Origin: Algiphilus aromaticivorans DG1253
Lineage (GTDB): Bacteria; Pseudomonadota; Gammaproteobacteria; Nevskiales; Nevskiaceae
DNA: 64,000 nt
Assembly: GCF_000733765.1 (NCBI RefSeq)
Contig: NZ_JPOG01000001.1
Span: 2,046,001-2,110,000 of the forward strand
Direction of reading: 5' to 3'
The notes under the pieces were generated by a model. The model worked only from the letters and a program-made list of their open reading frames with translations, searched no databases and had not been told where the DNA came from. The translations under genes and the position numbers were made by a program. This document shows, one piece after another, positions 26,655 to 36,633 of this stretch; the first letter of the stretch is position 1, and the number at the start of each line of letters is the position of its first letter.

Positions 26655-27103
26655 CGCGTTTCCTCGCTGCCGTGCGAAATCTGTATCGCGGACAGCGCTG
26701 CACGCAGTGCCTCGGGCATGGTCACCGGCCGGCGGCTGGAGCGGTCGACGAAGACGTGCACGAAACGACCGGTGGCCGCCGCCGTTTCCTTGCCTTCGGC
26801 GAAGAGGCCGATACCGTAGTGCACACTGCTGTTGCCGAGCTTGGTGACACGCAGACCGGCAGTCACCGTTTCCGGAAAGGCAAGCGAGGCCATGAAGGCA
26901 CATTCCGAGGCCACGCAGAGGCCGATGATCTCGCCGCGATGAATGTCGAGCCCGCCCTCGGCGATCAGGTAACGATTAATTACCGTATCGAAGAAGCTGT
27001 AGTACTCGACATTGTTGACGTGACCATAGACATCGTTGTCCTTCCATCGGGTGGGAATGGACAAGCGATGAGGGTACTCGACCAGCAGCTCGCCTCCGGA
27101 CAC
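26651..27103 (-). CDS. Acyl-CoA thioesterase, hotdog fold (YbgC/4HBT type)
   Basis: 150 aa. The 4-hydroxybenzoyl-CoA thioesterase motif is [21 protein letters not shown], where the Asp acts on the thioester. GTG start at 27103 has GGAGGAG eight bases upstream. Paired with the alcohol dehydrogenase. Substrate chain unknown; tolerant short-chain or aromatic acyl-CoA hydrolysis is the usual activity. Confidence 0.88.
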   Translation of the reverse strand: MSGGELLVEYPHRLSIPTRWKDNDVYGHVNNVEYYSFFDTVINRYLIAEGGLDIHRGEIIGLCVASECAFMASLAFPETVTAGLRVTKLGNSSVHYGIGLFAEGKETAAATGRFVHVFVDRSSRRPVTMPEALRAALSAIQISHGSEETR

Positions 27104-27174
27104 CTGTGCGTCTCCTCCTGGATATCTCAGGGCATCCTAGCGGAGACCGTTGCACGGCGCCGTCAACGCCGTAT

Positions 27175-27206
27175 TAAAAAATGCCGGCTCGCGAACGGGC
27201 CGGCAT
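27175..27206 (-). terminator. Rho-independent terminator of the sdh operon
   Basis: On the minus strand ATGCCGGC (27206-27199) pairs with GCCGGCAT (27188-27181) around a 10-nt loop and is followed by a run of T. It lies about 32 nt after the sdhB stop. Confidence 0.9.
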
Positions 27207-27238
27207 CCGGACTTGGAGACGATCCGAGCGACGCGCGC

Positions 27239-28012
27239 TCAGGTGCGGCGCTCGACCAGCATCTTCTTGGTCTCGGCGATGGCCTTGGCCGGGTTGAGGC
27301 CCTTCGGACAGGTCTTCGCACAGTTCATGATGGTGTGGCAGCGATAGAGCTTGAAGGGATCCTCCAGCGCATCCAGCCGCTCGCCGGTGGCTTCGTCTCG
27401 GGAGTCGGCCAGCCAGCGGTAGGCCTGCAGCAGCACGGCAGGTCCGAGATAGCGGTCGCCGTTCCACCAGTAGCTCGGGCAGGACGTCGAGCAACAGGCG
27501 CAGAGGATGCATTCGTAGAGACCGTCGAGCTCGGCGCGATCCTCGGGGGTCTGCAGACGCTCGCGCGTCGGCGCCGGCGTGTCGGTCTTCAGCCAGGGCT
27601 CGATGGATTCGTACTGGGCGTAGAAGTGCGTCAGGTCCGGCACGAGGTCCTTGACCACCGGCATGTGCGGCAGCGGATAGATGCTGACCTCGCCGGCGAC
27701 CTCGTCGTGGCCCTTGAGACAGGCCAGCGTGTTGGTGCCGTCGATGTTCATCGCGCAGCTGCCGCAGATGCCCTCGCGGCAGGAGCGGCGGAAGGTCAGC
27801 GTGGGGTCGATCTCGTTCTTGATCTTGATCAGCGCGTCCAGAACCATCGGACCGCAGCTGTCCATGTCCACCTCGTAGGTGTCCACACTCGGATTGCCGC
27901 CGCCGTCGGGATCATAGCGATAGATCTTGAAGGCGCGCTTGTTGGCGGCCTTCGAGGGGAAAAACTTGCCGGGCTGCGGGCGCGAGCCCTTGGGAAGCTT
28001 GAATTCGGCCAT
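27239..28012 (-). CDS. sdhB: Succinate dehydrogenase iron-sulfur subunit
   Basis: Carries electrons from SdhA flavin to quinone in complex II. 257 aa. 2Fe-2S cluster: [22 protein letters not shown]. 4Fe-4S and 3Fe-4S ligands: [17 protein letters not shown] and [17 protein letters not shown]. Last gene of the operon, followed by a terminator. Confidence 0.98.
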   Translation of the reverse strand: MAEFKLPKGSRPQPGKFFPSKAANKRAFKIYRYDPDGGGNPSVDTYEVDMDSCGPMVLDALIKIKNEIDPTLTFRRSCREGICGSCAMNIDGTNTLACLKGHDEVAGEVSIYPLPHMPVVKDLVPDLTHFYAQYESIEPWLKTDTPAPTRERLQTPEDRAELDGLYECILCACCSTSCPSYWWNGDRYLGPAVLLQAYRWLADSRDEATGERLDALEDPFKLYRCHTIMNCAKTCPKGLNPAKAIAETKKMLVERRT

Positions 28013-28025
28013 CTGCTTCTCCTGA

Positions 28026-29813
28026 TCAGTAGACGCGCTTCTGGGGCGCGATGACGTCGATCTCGTCGTCGATGGTGTACATGTGTACCGAGCGATACTC
28101 GATGCGCGCCTCGGTGTCGCTCTCGCGCCAGCAGAGGCTGTGCTTCATCCACTCGTTGTCGTCGCGGTCCGGGAAGTCCTCGCGCGCATGCGCGCCGCGC
28201 GACTCCTTGCGGTTCTGCGCGCTGGAAAGCGTTGTCAGCGCACAGCCCATCAGATTGTCCAGTTCCAGCGTCTCGACGAGATCGGAGTTCCAGATCAGCG
28301 AGCGGTCCGACACGGCGATGTCGTTGAAGCTCGAAGCCGTCTTGCGCAGCTTGTCCATGCCCTCGTCCAGCGACTCGCCGGTGCGGAAGACCGCGGCGTG
28401 GTCCTGCATGACCTTCTGCATCTCGGCGCGCACTTCGGCCGTGCCCCGGCTGCCGTCGGCGTTGCGCAGACGGTCGAAGCGGTCGAGGATCTTCTCCTCG
28501 CAGGCGCCGGATATGGGCTTGTGCGCCTGGTTCGGCTTCATGGTCTCGGCACAGCGCTGCGCCACCGAGCGGCCGAAGACAACCAGATCCAGCAGCGAGT
28601 TCGAGCCCAGGCGATTGGCGCCGTGGACCGAGACGCAGGCCGCCTCGCCCGCCGCCATCAGGCCCTCGACGACCTTGTTCTCGTCGCCGCCCTCTGAGGT
28701 AACGACCTCGCCCGTGTAGAGCGTCGGGATACCACCCATGTTGTAGTGCACCGTCGGCAGCACTGGGATGGGCGCCTTGGTGGCGTCGACACCGGCGAAT
28801 ATCTGTGCGGTCTCGGTAATGCCGGGCAGGCGCTCGTGCAACACTTCCGGGCCGAGATGCTCCAGGTGCAGGAAGATGTGGTCCTTGTTCGGGCCGACGC
28901 CGCGGCCTTCGCGGATCTCGATGGTCATCGACCGGGAGACAACATCGCGCGATGCGAGATCCTTGCGGCTGGGCGCGTAGCGCTCCATGAAGCGTTCGCC
29001 TTCCGAATTCGTCAGGTACCCGCCCTCGCCGCGCGCGCCCTCCGTGATGAGGCAACCGGCACCGTAGATGCCGGTGGGATGGAACTGCACGAACTCCATG
29101 TCCTGCATGGGCAGGCCCGCGCGCAGCACCATGCCGTTGCCGTCGCCCGTGCAGGTGTGCGCCGAAGTCGCCGAGAAGTAGGCGCGGCCGTAGCCGCCCG
29201 TCGCCAGAATGACGCGGTGCGCGCGGAAGCGGTGCAGCGTGCCGTTGGCCAGGTCCCAGGCGATGACGCCGCGACAGACACCATCCTCGTCCATGATCAG
29301 ATCGAGCGCGAAGAACTCGACGTAGAACTGAGCGCGACACTTGAGGGACTGCTGATACATCGCGTGCAGCATGGCGTGACCGGTACGGTCGGCCGCCGCA
29401 CATGTGCGCTGGGCGGTGCCCTCACCGTAGTGCGTGGTCATGCCGCCGAAGGGCCGCTGATAGATCTTGCCTTCCTCGGTGCGCGAGAAGGGCACGCCCC
29501 AGTGCTCCAGCTCGACCACGGCCGGGATCGCCTCGCGGCACATGTACTGCACGGCGTCCTGATCGCCCAGCCAGTCCGACCCCTTGATGGTGTCGTACAT
29601 GTGCCAGCGCCAGTCGTCGTCGCCCATGTTGGACAGCGCCGCCGAGATCCCGCCCTGCGCCGCCACCGTGTGGCTGCGCGTAGGGAAGACCTTGGTGATG
29701 TTGGCGGTCTTGAAGCCGGCCTCGGCCAGCCCGACAGTGGCCCGCAGGCCAGCGCCGCCGGCTCCGACAACGACCACGTCGTATTCGTGATGGATCAGCT
29801 CGTAGGCAGCCAT
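28026..29813 (-). CDS. sdhA: Succinate dehydrogenase flavoprotein subunit
   Basis: Oxidises succinate to fumarate with covalent FAD. 595 aa. FAD-binding [18 protein letters not shown]; the flavinylated His is in [15 protein letters not shown]. Active-site [21 protein letters not shown]. Follows sdhD by 27 nt, precedes sdhB by 13 nt. SdhE (25222) and SdhAF4 (30685) are encoded close by as its assembly factors. Confidence 0.98.
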   Translation of the reverse strand: MAAYELIHHEYDVVVVGAGGAGLRATVGLAEAGFKTANITKVFPTRSHTVAAQGGISAALSNMGDDDWRWHMYDTIKGSDWLGDQDAVQYMCREAIPAVVELEHWGVPFSRTEEGKIYQRPFGGMTTHYGEGTAQRTCAAADRTGHAMLHAMYQQSLKCRAQFYVEFFALDLIMDEDGVCRGVIAWDLANGTLHRFRAHRVILATGGYGRAYFSATSAHTCTGDGNGMVLRAGLPMQDMEFVQFHPTGIYGAGCLITEGARGEGGYLTNSEGERFMERYAPSRKDLASRDVVSRSMTIEIREGRGVGPNKDHIFLHLEHLGPEVLHERLPGITETAQIFAGVDATKAPIPVLPTVHYNMGGIPTLYTGEVVTSEGGDENKVVEGLMAAGEAACVSVHGANRLGSNSLLDLVVFGRSVAQRCAETMKPNQAHKPISGACEEKILDRFDRLRNADGSRGTAEVRAEMQKVMQDHAAVFRTGESLDEGMDKLRKTASSFNDIAVSDRSLIWNSDLVETLELDNLMGCALTTLSSAQNRKESRGAHAREDFPDRDDNEWMKHSLCWRESDTEARIEYRSVHMYTIDDEIDVIAPQKRVY

Positions 29814-29840
29814 GCGAAAAAGCTCCTGGAGTGTCGGCGC

Positions 29841-30221
29841 TTAGGCGCCGAGGGAAATCTTGAGAATGGCGACGATGCCAAGCACCGCGGCGACGATGAG
29901 CACGAAGCGTGTAGCGATCAGCGCCGCCATCTTCTTGCCCTCGGAAGCTACGTAGTCCTCGATGACGACCTGTGTGCCGAGCAGCGCGTGGTGGAAGAGC
30001 GTGGCGATCAGCACCAGCAGCAACGCCGTGTTCAGCGGGCTGGCCACCCAGCCGCGGACGGCGACATAGTCGCTGCCGGCCAGCGCAGCGAGGCTGAAGA
30101 GCAGCCAGAGCATGAGCGGCGCCATGGCGACCGCCGAGATGCGCTGGATGAACCAGTGGTGGGTGCCTTCCTTGGCGGCACCGAGGCCGCGCGCCTCGGA
30201 GAGCGGGGAACGAAGACTCAT
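29841..30221 (-). CDS. sdhD: Succinate dehydrogenase membrane anchor subunit
   Basis: 126 aa with three membrane helices (ISAVAMAPLMLWLLFSLA, LNTALLLVLIATLFHHALLG and FVLIVAAVLGIVAILKI). HHALLGTQVVIEDYV carries the heme/quinone-side His and the conserved Asp-Tyr. Position between sdhC and sdhA confirms the call. Confidence 0.94.
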   Translation of the reverse strand: MSLRSPLSEARGLGAAKEGTHHWFIQRISAVAMAPLMLWLLFSLAALAGSDYVAVRGWVASPLNTALLLVLIATLFHHALLGTQVVIEDYVASEGKKMAALIATRFVLIVAAVLGIVAILKISLGA

Positions 30222-30249
30222 GTTGTCAGCTCCTAGACTTGATGCGGCG

Positions 30250-30642
30250 TCAGAGCAGCACGACCAGCCAGACGATGGCGGTCAGCAGCAGCGATCCGGC
30301 AATCACGGCGTAGCCGGTGCGGTAGACAGTGGACAATTCGAAGCCGCGCCCGGTGTCCCAGAACAGGTGCCGGATGCCGTTGCAGAGGTGATAGCTCAGC
30401 GTCCAGCTCCAGCCGAAGAGCAGGATCAGGCCGTACCAGGCACCGGCGTGCCCCATGAAGGTGGCGTACGCCTGCGGACCAGCGGCAATCGCCAGCAGCC
30501 AGCCGACGAGGCCGAGGGAGCCAACAACATTGATCACACCGGTGATGCGGTGAGTGATCGACATCATCGACGTCAGCTGCGGGCGGTAATAAGGCCCGAT
30601 CATGAAGGGCGACAACGGCCGCTGTGGAGTATTAGCGCTCAT
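30250..30642 (-). CDS. sdhC: Succinate dehydrogenase cytochrome b556 subunit
   Basis: 130 aa from the ATG at 30642. RPLSPFMIGPYYRPQLTSMMSITHRITG is the family signature region; the heme ligand His lies in LSYHLCNGIRHLFWDTG. Three membrane helices. An in-frame ATG at 30675 would add an atypical leader. Confidence 0.95.
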   Translation of the reverse strand: MSANTPQRPLSPFMIGPYYRPQLTSMMSITHRITGVINVVGSLGLVGWLLAIAAGPQAYATFMGHAGAWYGLILLFGWSWTLSYHLCNGIRHLFWDTGRGFELSTVYRTGYAVIAGSLLLTAIVWLVVLL

Positions 30643-30684
30643 GGTGCCTCTCGATCCCTTGTTCTCGATGTTCAACGCCGCCGC

Positions 30685-30876
30685 TCAGAAGTCGATGCAG
30701 CGCCCCTTCTTTTCCCAGTCGCCGTAGCGCGTCGGCTCGGGGCCCTTGCGCCCACCCAGCTCCCGGGGGCGCGCATTATCGCCGCTTTCGGCTTTCGGAG
30801 TCGTTGGCGTATCCGAAGCGGCCGCTTCTGCCTCGGCTTCGGGATGGTTTTCGGTCTTGTCGTGGTGTTCGCTCAT
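30685..30876 (-). CDS. DUF1674/SdhAF4-like succinate dehydrogenase assembly factor
   Basis: 63 aa. The C-terminal signature GPEPTRYGDWEKKGRCIDF is diagnostic of DUF1674, the family of mitochondrial Sdh8/SDHAF4 that binds flavinylated SdhA. The N-terminal half is acidic and low complexity. It leads the sdhCDAB operon, 42 nt upstream of sdhC, which supports the assembly role. The ATG at 30876 is preferred over 30954. Confidence 0.87.
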   Translation of the reverse strand: MSEHHDKTENHPEAEAEAAASDTPTTPKAESGDNARPRELGGRKGPEPTRYGDWEKKGRCIDF

Positions 30877-30932
30877 GGCATCCTGATGATGATGCAGTTC
30901 CTGCACTGCAGCAATTCGTGTAGAGAATCCTA

Positions 30933-31787
30933 TTGAATATCCCAGCGCTAACAAGCCCCCCGCCCCATCGCGCGCTGCTGCGCGTGGAAGGCGAAGACGC
31001 CCAGAGCTTTCTCCAGGGCCAGCTCAGCAACGACATGCGCAAGCTCGCGCCCGAGCGCGCCGCGCTGAGCAGCCTGAACTCACCCAAAGGCCGCGTTCTC
31101 GCCACGCTGATCGTTTTCCCCACGCAGAGCGGCTACGGCCTGTTGATCGCGCCCGATATTGTGGAGGCTATGCAGCGACGCCTGCAGATGTTCGTTCTCC
31201 GCTCGAAGGTACAGCTGATTCCATCCGAAGAAGCCGTGCGGGGGTATGTGGGCGATGCGCCCCCCGGGGTGGAATGGCAGATCCAGCAGGGCTCCGACGA
31301 CCTGCGTATCCGCGCGCCCGGCACACCAACGCGCAGCTGGCTGGTCGGTGGCGGGAGCGATGCGCCGGCCGACGAGAGCGCCTTTGCCGCCGCCGACATC
31401 GCCAGCGGGCTCCCCTGCGTCGGCGCCGCCCAGAGCGACGCGCACATCGCCCAGCATCTGGGCCTGCAGCATTTCGGCGCGCTGTCCTTCGACAAGGGCT
31501 GCTTCACCGGCCAGGAGGTCATCGCGCGCATGCATTATCGCGGCGGCATCAAACGCATGCCGCTGCGGCTGACCGGCAGCGGCGCCCCACCCGAGCCCGG
31601 CCTGACGCTGCGCAGCGGCGACGGCAACGCACTGGCCGAAGTAGTCAACAGCGTCGCCACGAGCGACGGCTGCGAGATGCTCGTCGTCTGGCGCGGGCTG
31701 GAGGCGCCGGAGGTCGTGGAATGTGATCAGGGGCGGTTTGAGGTTCGGGCCTTTGAGGCACGGGACAAGGAGGCTTCGCCGAGTTAG
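30933..31787 (+). CDS. ygfZ: Folate-binding YgfZ/CAF17-type protein
   Basis: 284 aa. The diagnostic motif is DKGCFTGQEVIARMHYRG. GcvT-like fold. YgfZ helps Fe-S enzymes and tRNA thiolation, which fits beside the Fe-S-rich sdh operon. The start is TTG at 30933: an in-frame TAG lies four codons upstream and no ATG or GTG occurs between it and the conserved N-terminus. Divergent from the SdhAF4 gene across 56 nt. Confidence 0.92.
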   Translation: MNIPALTSPPPHRALLRVEGEDAQSFLQGQLSNDMRKLAPERAALSSLNSPKGRVLATLIVFPTQSGYGLLIAPDIVEAMQRRLQMFVLRSKVQLIPSEEAVRGYVGDAPPGVEWQIQQGSDDLRIRAPGTPTRSWLVGGGSDAPADESAFAAADIASGLPCVGAAQSDAHIAQHLGLQHFGALSFDKGCFTGQEVIARMHYRGGIKRMPLRLTGSGAPPEPGLTLRSGDGNALAEVVNSVATSDGCEMLVVWRGLEAPEVVECDQGRFEVRAFEARDKEASPS

Positions 31788-31849
31788 GGTTCGGGGTGGG
31801 AGCCACGCAATCTGCGCGCAGACGGTTGAATACCCCGCCGCGCAGTGGT

Positions 31850-32308
31850 TCCGCGCCCTTATAGCACTGAGCTGCCGAACTGACGTTTGAGCGAGGCGCG
31901 GCTTACTTTTTCTATTGCGCGATAGAAAAGTAAGCAAAAGACCGCGCCCCGACACCAGCGCCGGGCGTGCTCGGGGGCGAGCAGCGACCGAAGTGCCAGT
32001 GGCACTTCGCAGCGCTGGGAGCGCCCGGACAGGGATTTCCGGGCCGGGGGTTGTTGGGGCACCAAGGCCGCGCCATGGATGGCGGGCAGCACGTGGTGGA
32101 ACTCCGAGGAATAACTGCCGCAGTCACTAGATTCGGTCTTCCGGACCTCATCAAGTGACCCTGGCTGGGCCTTCCCTGGCCCAGCCGTGATGCGCGCTGC
32201 GACTTGCCACCGGCAAGTCGGTCGCGCATCACCCCGGCACTCCGGCGCTGGTGTAGGGGCAACCTGGACGGCTCGTCGCTTCGCGACATCGCTGCAGAAG
32301 GCAGAAGC
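31850..32308 (-). repeat. Non-coding repeat family, copy A (reverse)
   Basis: Part of the 900-bp gene-free stretch after ygfZ. Read on the minus strand it starts with the shared block (CGATGTCGCGAAGCGACGAGCCG), contains GAGCACGCCC, then the hairpin at 31,901-31,935 (GCTTACTTTT...CTAT / ATAG...AAAAGTAAGC), and ends GCGCGGAACC near 31,848. It is longer than copies B and C because of an extra GC-rich middle section with several short palindromes. Long frames across it have no protein-like features. Confidence 0.7.
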
Positions 32309-32625
32309 GCTTCTGCGCGATGCCGCGAAGCGGCGAGCCAGAACGATCCGTGCCCTTTGAGGGTGGCCGGCTCGGATGGCGCGCGCAGTGGGTCGCGAGG
32401 CATGGATGCCGAGCGAGGGCGACCAGGCCAGGGATGGCCTGGTCGCCCGTGCCCCGAGCACGCCATCCGAGACGGGAACCTGTCGCGGCGTAGCCGCGGC
32501 AGGCCACCCGGTGGGCACCATGGCTTTGGGTACTTTGGCCAAAACCAAAGTACCCCGCGCCGGTCGCGCGGCAACATTCGTTGGCGCCGTTGCTATGAAG
32601 CGCGGAACCCGCGAGCAAGACGGGG
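32309..32625 (+). repeat. Non-coding repeat family, copy B (head-to-head with A)
   Basis: Joins copy A at a perfect 16-bp palindrome GCAGAAGCGCTTCTGC (32,301-32,316). Roughly 85-90% identical by eye over about 320 bp to the reverse complement of copy C at 51,760-52,095. Hairpin at 32,528-32,555: GGGTACTTTGG / CCAAAGTACCC. Ends in CGCGGAACCCGCGAGCA about 32,625, then unrelated sequence up to the IS at 32,702. Confidence 0.75.
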
Positions 32626-32697
32626 CCAATAAGAACCGTGGTGCCCTGAAGCGACAATCCGCAAGTCAGAGCACAGACTGCTTACAGCTACCGGGAG

Positions 32698-32701
32698 CTA
32701 A
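32698..32701. repeat. Left CTAA target-site duplication of the IS
   Basis: CTAA directly abuts the left terminal inverted repeat; the identical tetranucleotide abuts the right end at 33,865-33,868. Confidence 0.88.
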
Positions 32702-33864
32702 GGAATGTCTGATCAAAGTCGGATGAGTGACCGCGAAGACATTGCAGGCTGCACACCGGGTGAAATGAAGGCTGTTTCGGGGGGCTTCAGCCTCTGCAGA
32801 AGCCCGATTTCGTTGTCATTGGACGCACCTATCCTGCCGCCAGCAGCTGTCTTCGGGCCGCCACGAGGTTGGCCATGGCAAACAGGCTGTGCAGGTGCGC
32901 GGTGTTCTTGGTCAGGCCGCGATAGCGGACCTTGGTGTAGCCGAACTGGCATTTGACAATCCGAAACGGATGCTCGACCCGGGCTCTCAGAGACGCCAGA
33001 CGTCGGTTGGCGGCGCGCTGCCATTCCAGCAGCGCCTTGCCGGCACTGCGCACGTAAGGCGTGACGATGCGCGGTCCACTATCGGGCGCCGGGGCATCCA
33101 GGCTGCGGCCCGTGCGTCGATAGCCGGCATCGCCCAGCACGATGCGTTCTTCGCCGTGCAGCAGGGCTTCGGTCTGGGTGATGTCGGCGACTTTGGCCGT
33201 TGTGCCGATAACGGTGTGCACGAGGCCACTGTGGGCATCGGCGCCGATATGCGCCTTGCAGCCGAAGTACCACTGGTTGCCCTTGCGCGTCTGACTCATG
33301 TCGGGATCCCGCGTACCGCTCTGGTTCTTCGTCGAGCTGGGCGCGTGGATCAGCGTGGCGTCCACCAGCGTGCCTTCGCGCAGCATCAGGCCCCGCTCGC
33401 GCAGGTGGGCATTGACCTCGGCAAAGATCTGCTCGGCCAGCCCGTGCCGCTCCAACAGCCGCCGGAACTGCAGGATCGTGCTCTCGTCAGGCACCGCCTC
33501 ATCCGTCAGCGTGATGCCGGCAAAGCGGCGCATGGCATCGGAGTCGTAAAGCGCCTCTTCGGCGCCTGGATCCGACAGCCCGTAGAACTGCTGCAGGCAG
33601 TAGATGCGCAGCTTGGTGGCCAGCGACAGCGGCCGGCGCCCCGGCTTGCCCGCCTTGGGCTTCGGGTAGTGCGGCGCAATCAACGCCTCCAGGCGCGACC
33701 ACGGAATAACCGCATCCATCTCCGCCAGAAACTTCTCGCGGCGCGTCACCTTCTTCTTGTGCGCCTGCTCAAGATCCGCGAACGTCCGCTGCTTCATCGA
33801 CTGGCTCACCATCGTCTCCGTGCCCCGGCATCATCCCAGATCGGGGCGATTGATCAGAGTTTCC
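32702..33864 (-). mobile_element. IS5-family insertion sequence (IS5 subgroup), complete
   Basis: 1,163 bp. Ends are imperfect inverted repeats: left GGAATGTCTGATCAA, right end reverse complement GGAAACTCTGATCAA. Both flanks carry CTAA (32,698-32,701 and 33,865-33,868), the YTAR-type target duplication expected for the IS5 group. It encodes one transposase on the minus strand. It sits 5 bp after the duplicated CTAA and immediately beyond the lysS stop, so the insertion probably replaced or displaced the lysS terminator. Confidence 0.95.
32829..33797 (-). CDS. IS5-type DDE transposase
   Basis: 322 aa, full length for the family, from the ATG reading KQRTFADLEQ. Very similar by eye to E. coli IS5 InsH: LYDSDAMRRFAGITL, EGTLVDATLIHAPSSTKN (first Asp), KGNQWYFGCKAHIGAD, VLGDAGYRRTGR (second Asp), and RARVEHPFRIVKCQFGYTKVRYRGL (the Glu of DDE). 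No stop or frameshift, so potentially active. Confidence 0.96.
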   Translation of the reverse strand: MKQRTFADLEQAHKKKVTRREKFLAEMDAVIPWSRLEALIAPHYPKPKAGKPGRRPLSLATKLRIYCLQQFYGLSDPGAEEALYDSDAMRRFAGITLTDEAVPDESTILQFRRLLERHGLAEQIFAEVNAHLRERGLMLREGTLVDATLIHAPSSTKNQSGTRDPDMSQTRKGNQWYFGCKAHIGADAHSGLVHTVIGTTAKVADITQTEALLHGEERIVLGDAGYRRTGRSLDAPAPDSGPRIVTPYVRSAGKALLEWQRAANRRLASLRARVEHPFRIVKCQFGYTKVRYRGLTKNTAHLHSLFAMANLVAARRQLLAAG

Positions 33865-33868
33865 CTAA
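33865..33868. repeat. Right CTAA target-site duplication of the IS
   Basis: CTAA follows the right terminal repeat of the IS and lies 5 bp from the last base of the lysS stop codon. Confidence 0.88.
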
Positions 33869-33873
33869 GGTCG

Positions 33874-35370
<1,497 letters not shown>

Positions 35371-35371
35371 T

Positions 35372-36470
35372 TTAGAGTCCCTGCTTGAGGCTGGCTTCGA
35401 TGAAGGGGTCGAGATGACCGTTGAGCACCTTTTGGGTATCGCTGATCTCGACCCCGGTGCGCAGATCCTTGATGCGCGACTGGTCCAACACATAGGAGCG
35501 GATCTGACTGCCCCAACCGATATCGCTCTTGCTGTCCTCGACAGCCTGTTTTTCGGCGTTACGCTTGGCCATCTCCAGTTCGTAGAGCTTGGCGCGCAGC
35601 ATGTTCATGGCCTGGTCGCGGTTCTTGTGCTGACTACGCTCGTTCTGGCAGGCGACGACCACGCCGGTGGGCAGATGCGTCAGACGCACCGCCGAGTCGG
35701 TCTTGTTGACGTGCTGACCACCCGCGCCGGCCGAACGATAGGTATCAACGCGCAGATCAGCCGGGTTGACCTCGATCTCGAAGCTATCGTCGACCTCGGG
35801 CGAGACAAAGACCGCCGCGAAGGAGGTATGCCGGCGCGCGCCGGAATCGAAGGGTGACTTTCGCACCAGGCGATGCACGCCGGTCTCGGTGCGTAGCCAG
35901 CCGAAGGCATAGTCGCCGCGCACCATGACGGTGGCGGACTTGATGCCGGCCACATCGCCCGCCGAGCATTCCAGCAGCTCGTGCTCGAAGCCATGCTCGT
36001 CGCACCAGCGCAGATACATTCGCAACAGCATCTCCGCCCAGTCCTGCGCTTCGGTGCCACCGGAGCCGGACTGGATGTCGACATAGGCGTTGTTGGCGTC
36101 CATGTCACCGGAGAACATGCGCCGGAACTCCAGCTTTTCGGCAGCAACGCGGTGGCGGCGGCAGTCCGCGGCGATCTCCGCGATGGTGGCTGCATCGTCT
36201 TCGGCCGCGGCCATCTCGAGCAGCTCGCGCGCGTCCTGCAAGCCCTTGTCCGCGTCCTCGATGGGCGCGACGGTCTCAACCAGCCGCGCACGCTCGCGTC
36301 CCAGGGCCTGTGCCTGTTCGGGCTGGTTCCAGATCTCGGGATTCTCGAGCTCGCCGTCTATCTCAGCGATGCGGTCGCGCTTTTCCGCGCAGTCAAAGAT
36401 AGCCCCGCAGCGCGTCGAAACGCTGCTGCAGGGCCGTAATCTCCTCGTCAAGCTGCTGGACTTCGCTCAT
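35372..36470 (-). CDS. prfB: Peptide chain release factor 2 with programmed +1 frameshift
   Basis: Terminates at UGA and UAA. The N-terminal 25 codons starting [10 protein letters not shown] run from the ATG at 36470 to CTT TGA; a +1 shift there joins GAC and restores the reading frame, giving 365 aa, the same length as E. coli RF2. Visible motifs: GGQ at [17 protein letters not shown] and the codon-recognition region around [15 protein letters not shown]. Autoregulated by its own UGA. Followed directly by lysS. Confidence 0.97.
36390..36410 (-). promoter_or_regulatory. prfB programmed frameshift site
   Basis: Minus strand reads CGGGGCTATCTTTGAC. The slippery CTT (36,398-36,396) is followed by an in-frame TGA (36,395-36,393) and C; the GGGG just upstream can act as the internal Shine-Dalgarno that promotes the +1 shift. 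Low RF2 favours shifting and so raises RF2. Confidence 0.95.
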
Positions 36471-36633
36471 CCTCGGACTCGGGCGCGCGTCATGGGCCGC
36501 GCAGTGTACGCAAGCACGATCCCTGGCGCAGCCTCGTGCGGCGATCAGGACGACACAAGAATCACGGGCGCTGATATAGTTTCGCCAACGCGTTGTCGCT
36601 TGGCGCGCGCGGTCAAAACACAGGGGAGAGTTC

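Noticed and set aside
31859-32629. Long open frames across the intergenic repeats after ygfZ (several frames over 200 aa)
   Set aside because: They run through hairpins and inverted repeats shared with other non-coding copies, have no domain pattern, and appear on both strands at once; high GC makes chance open frames common.
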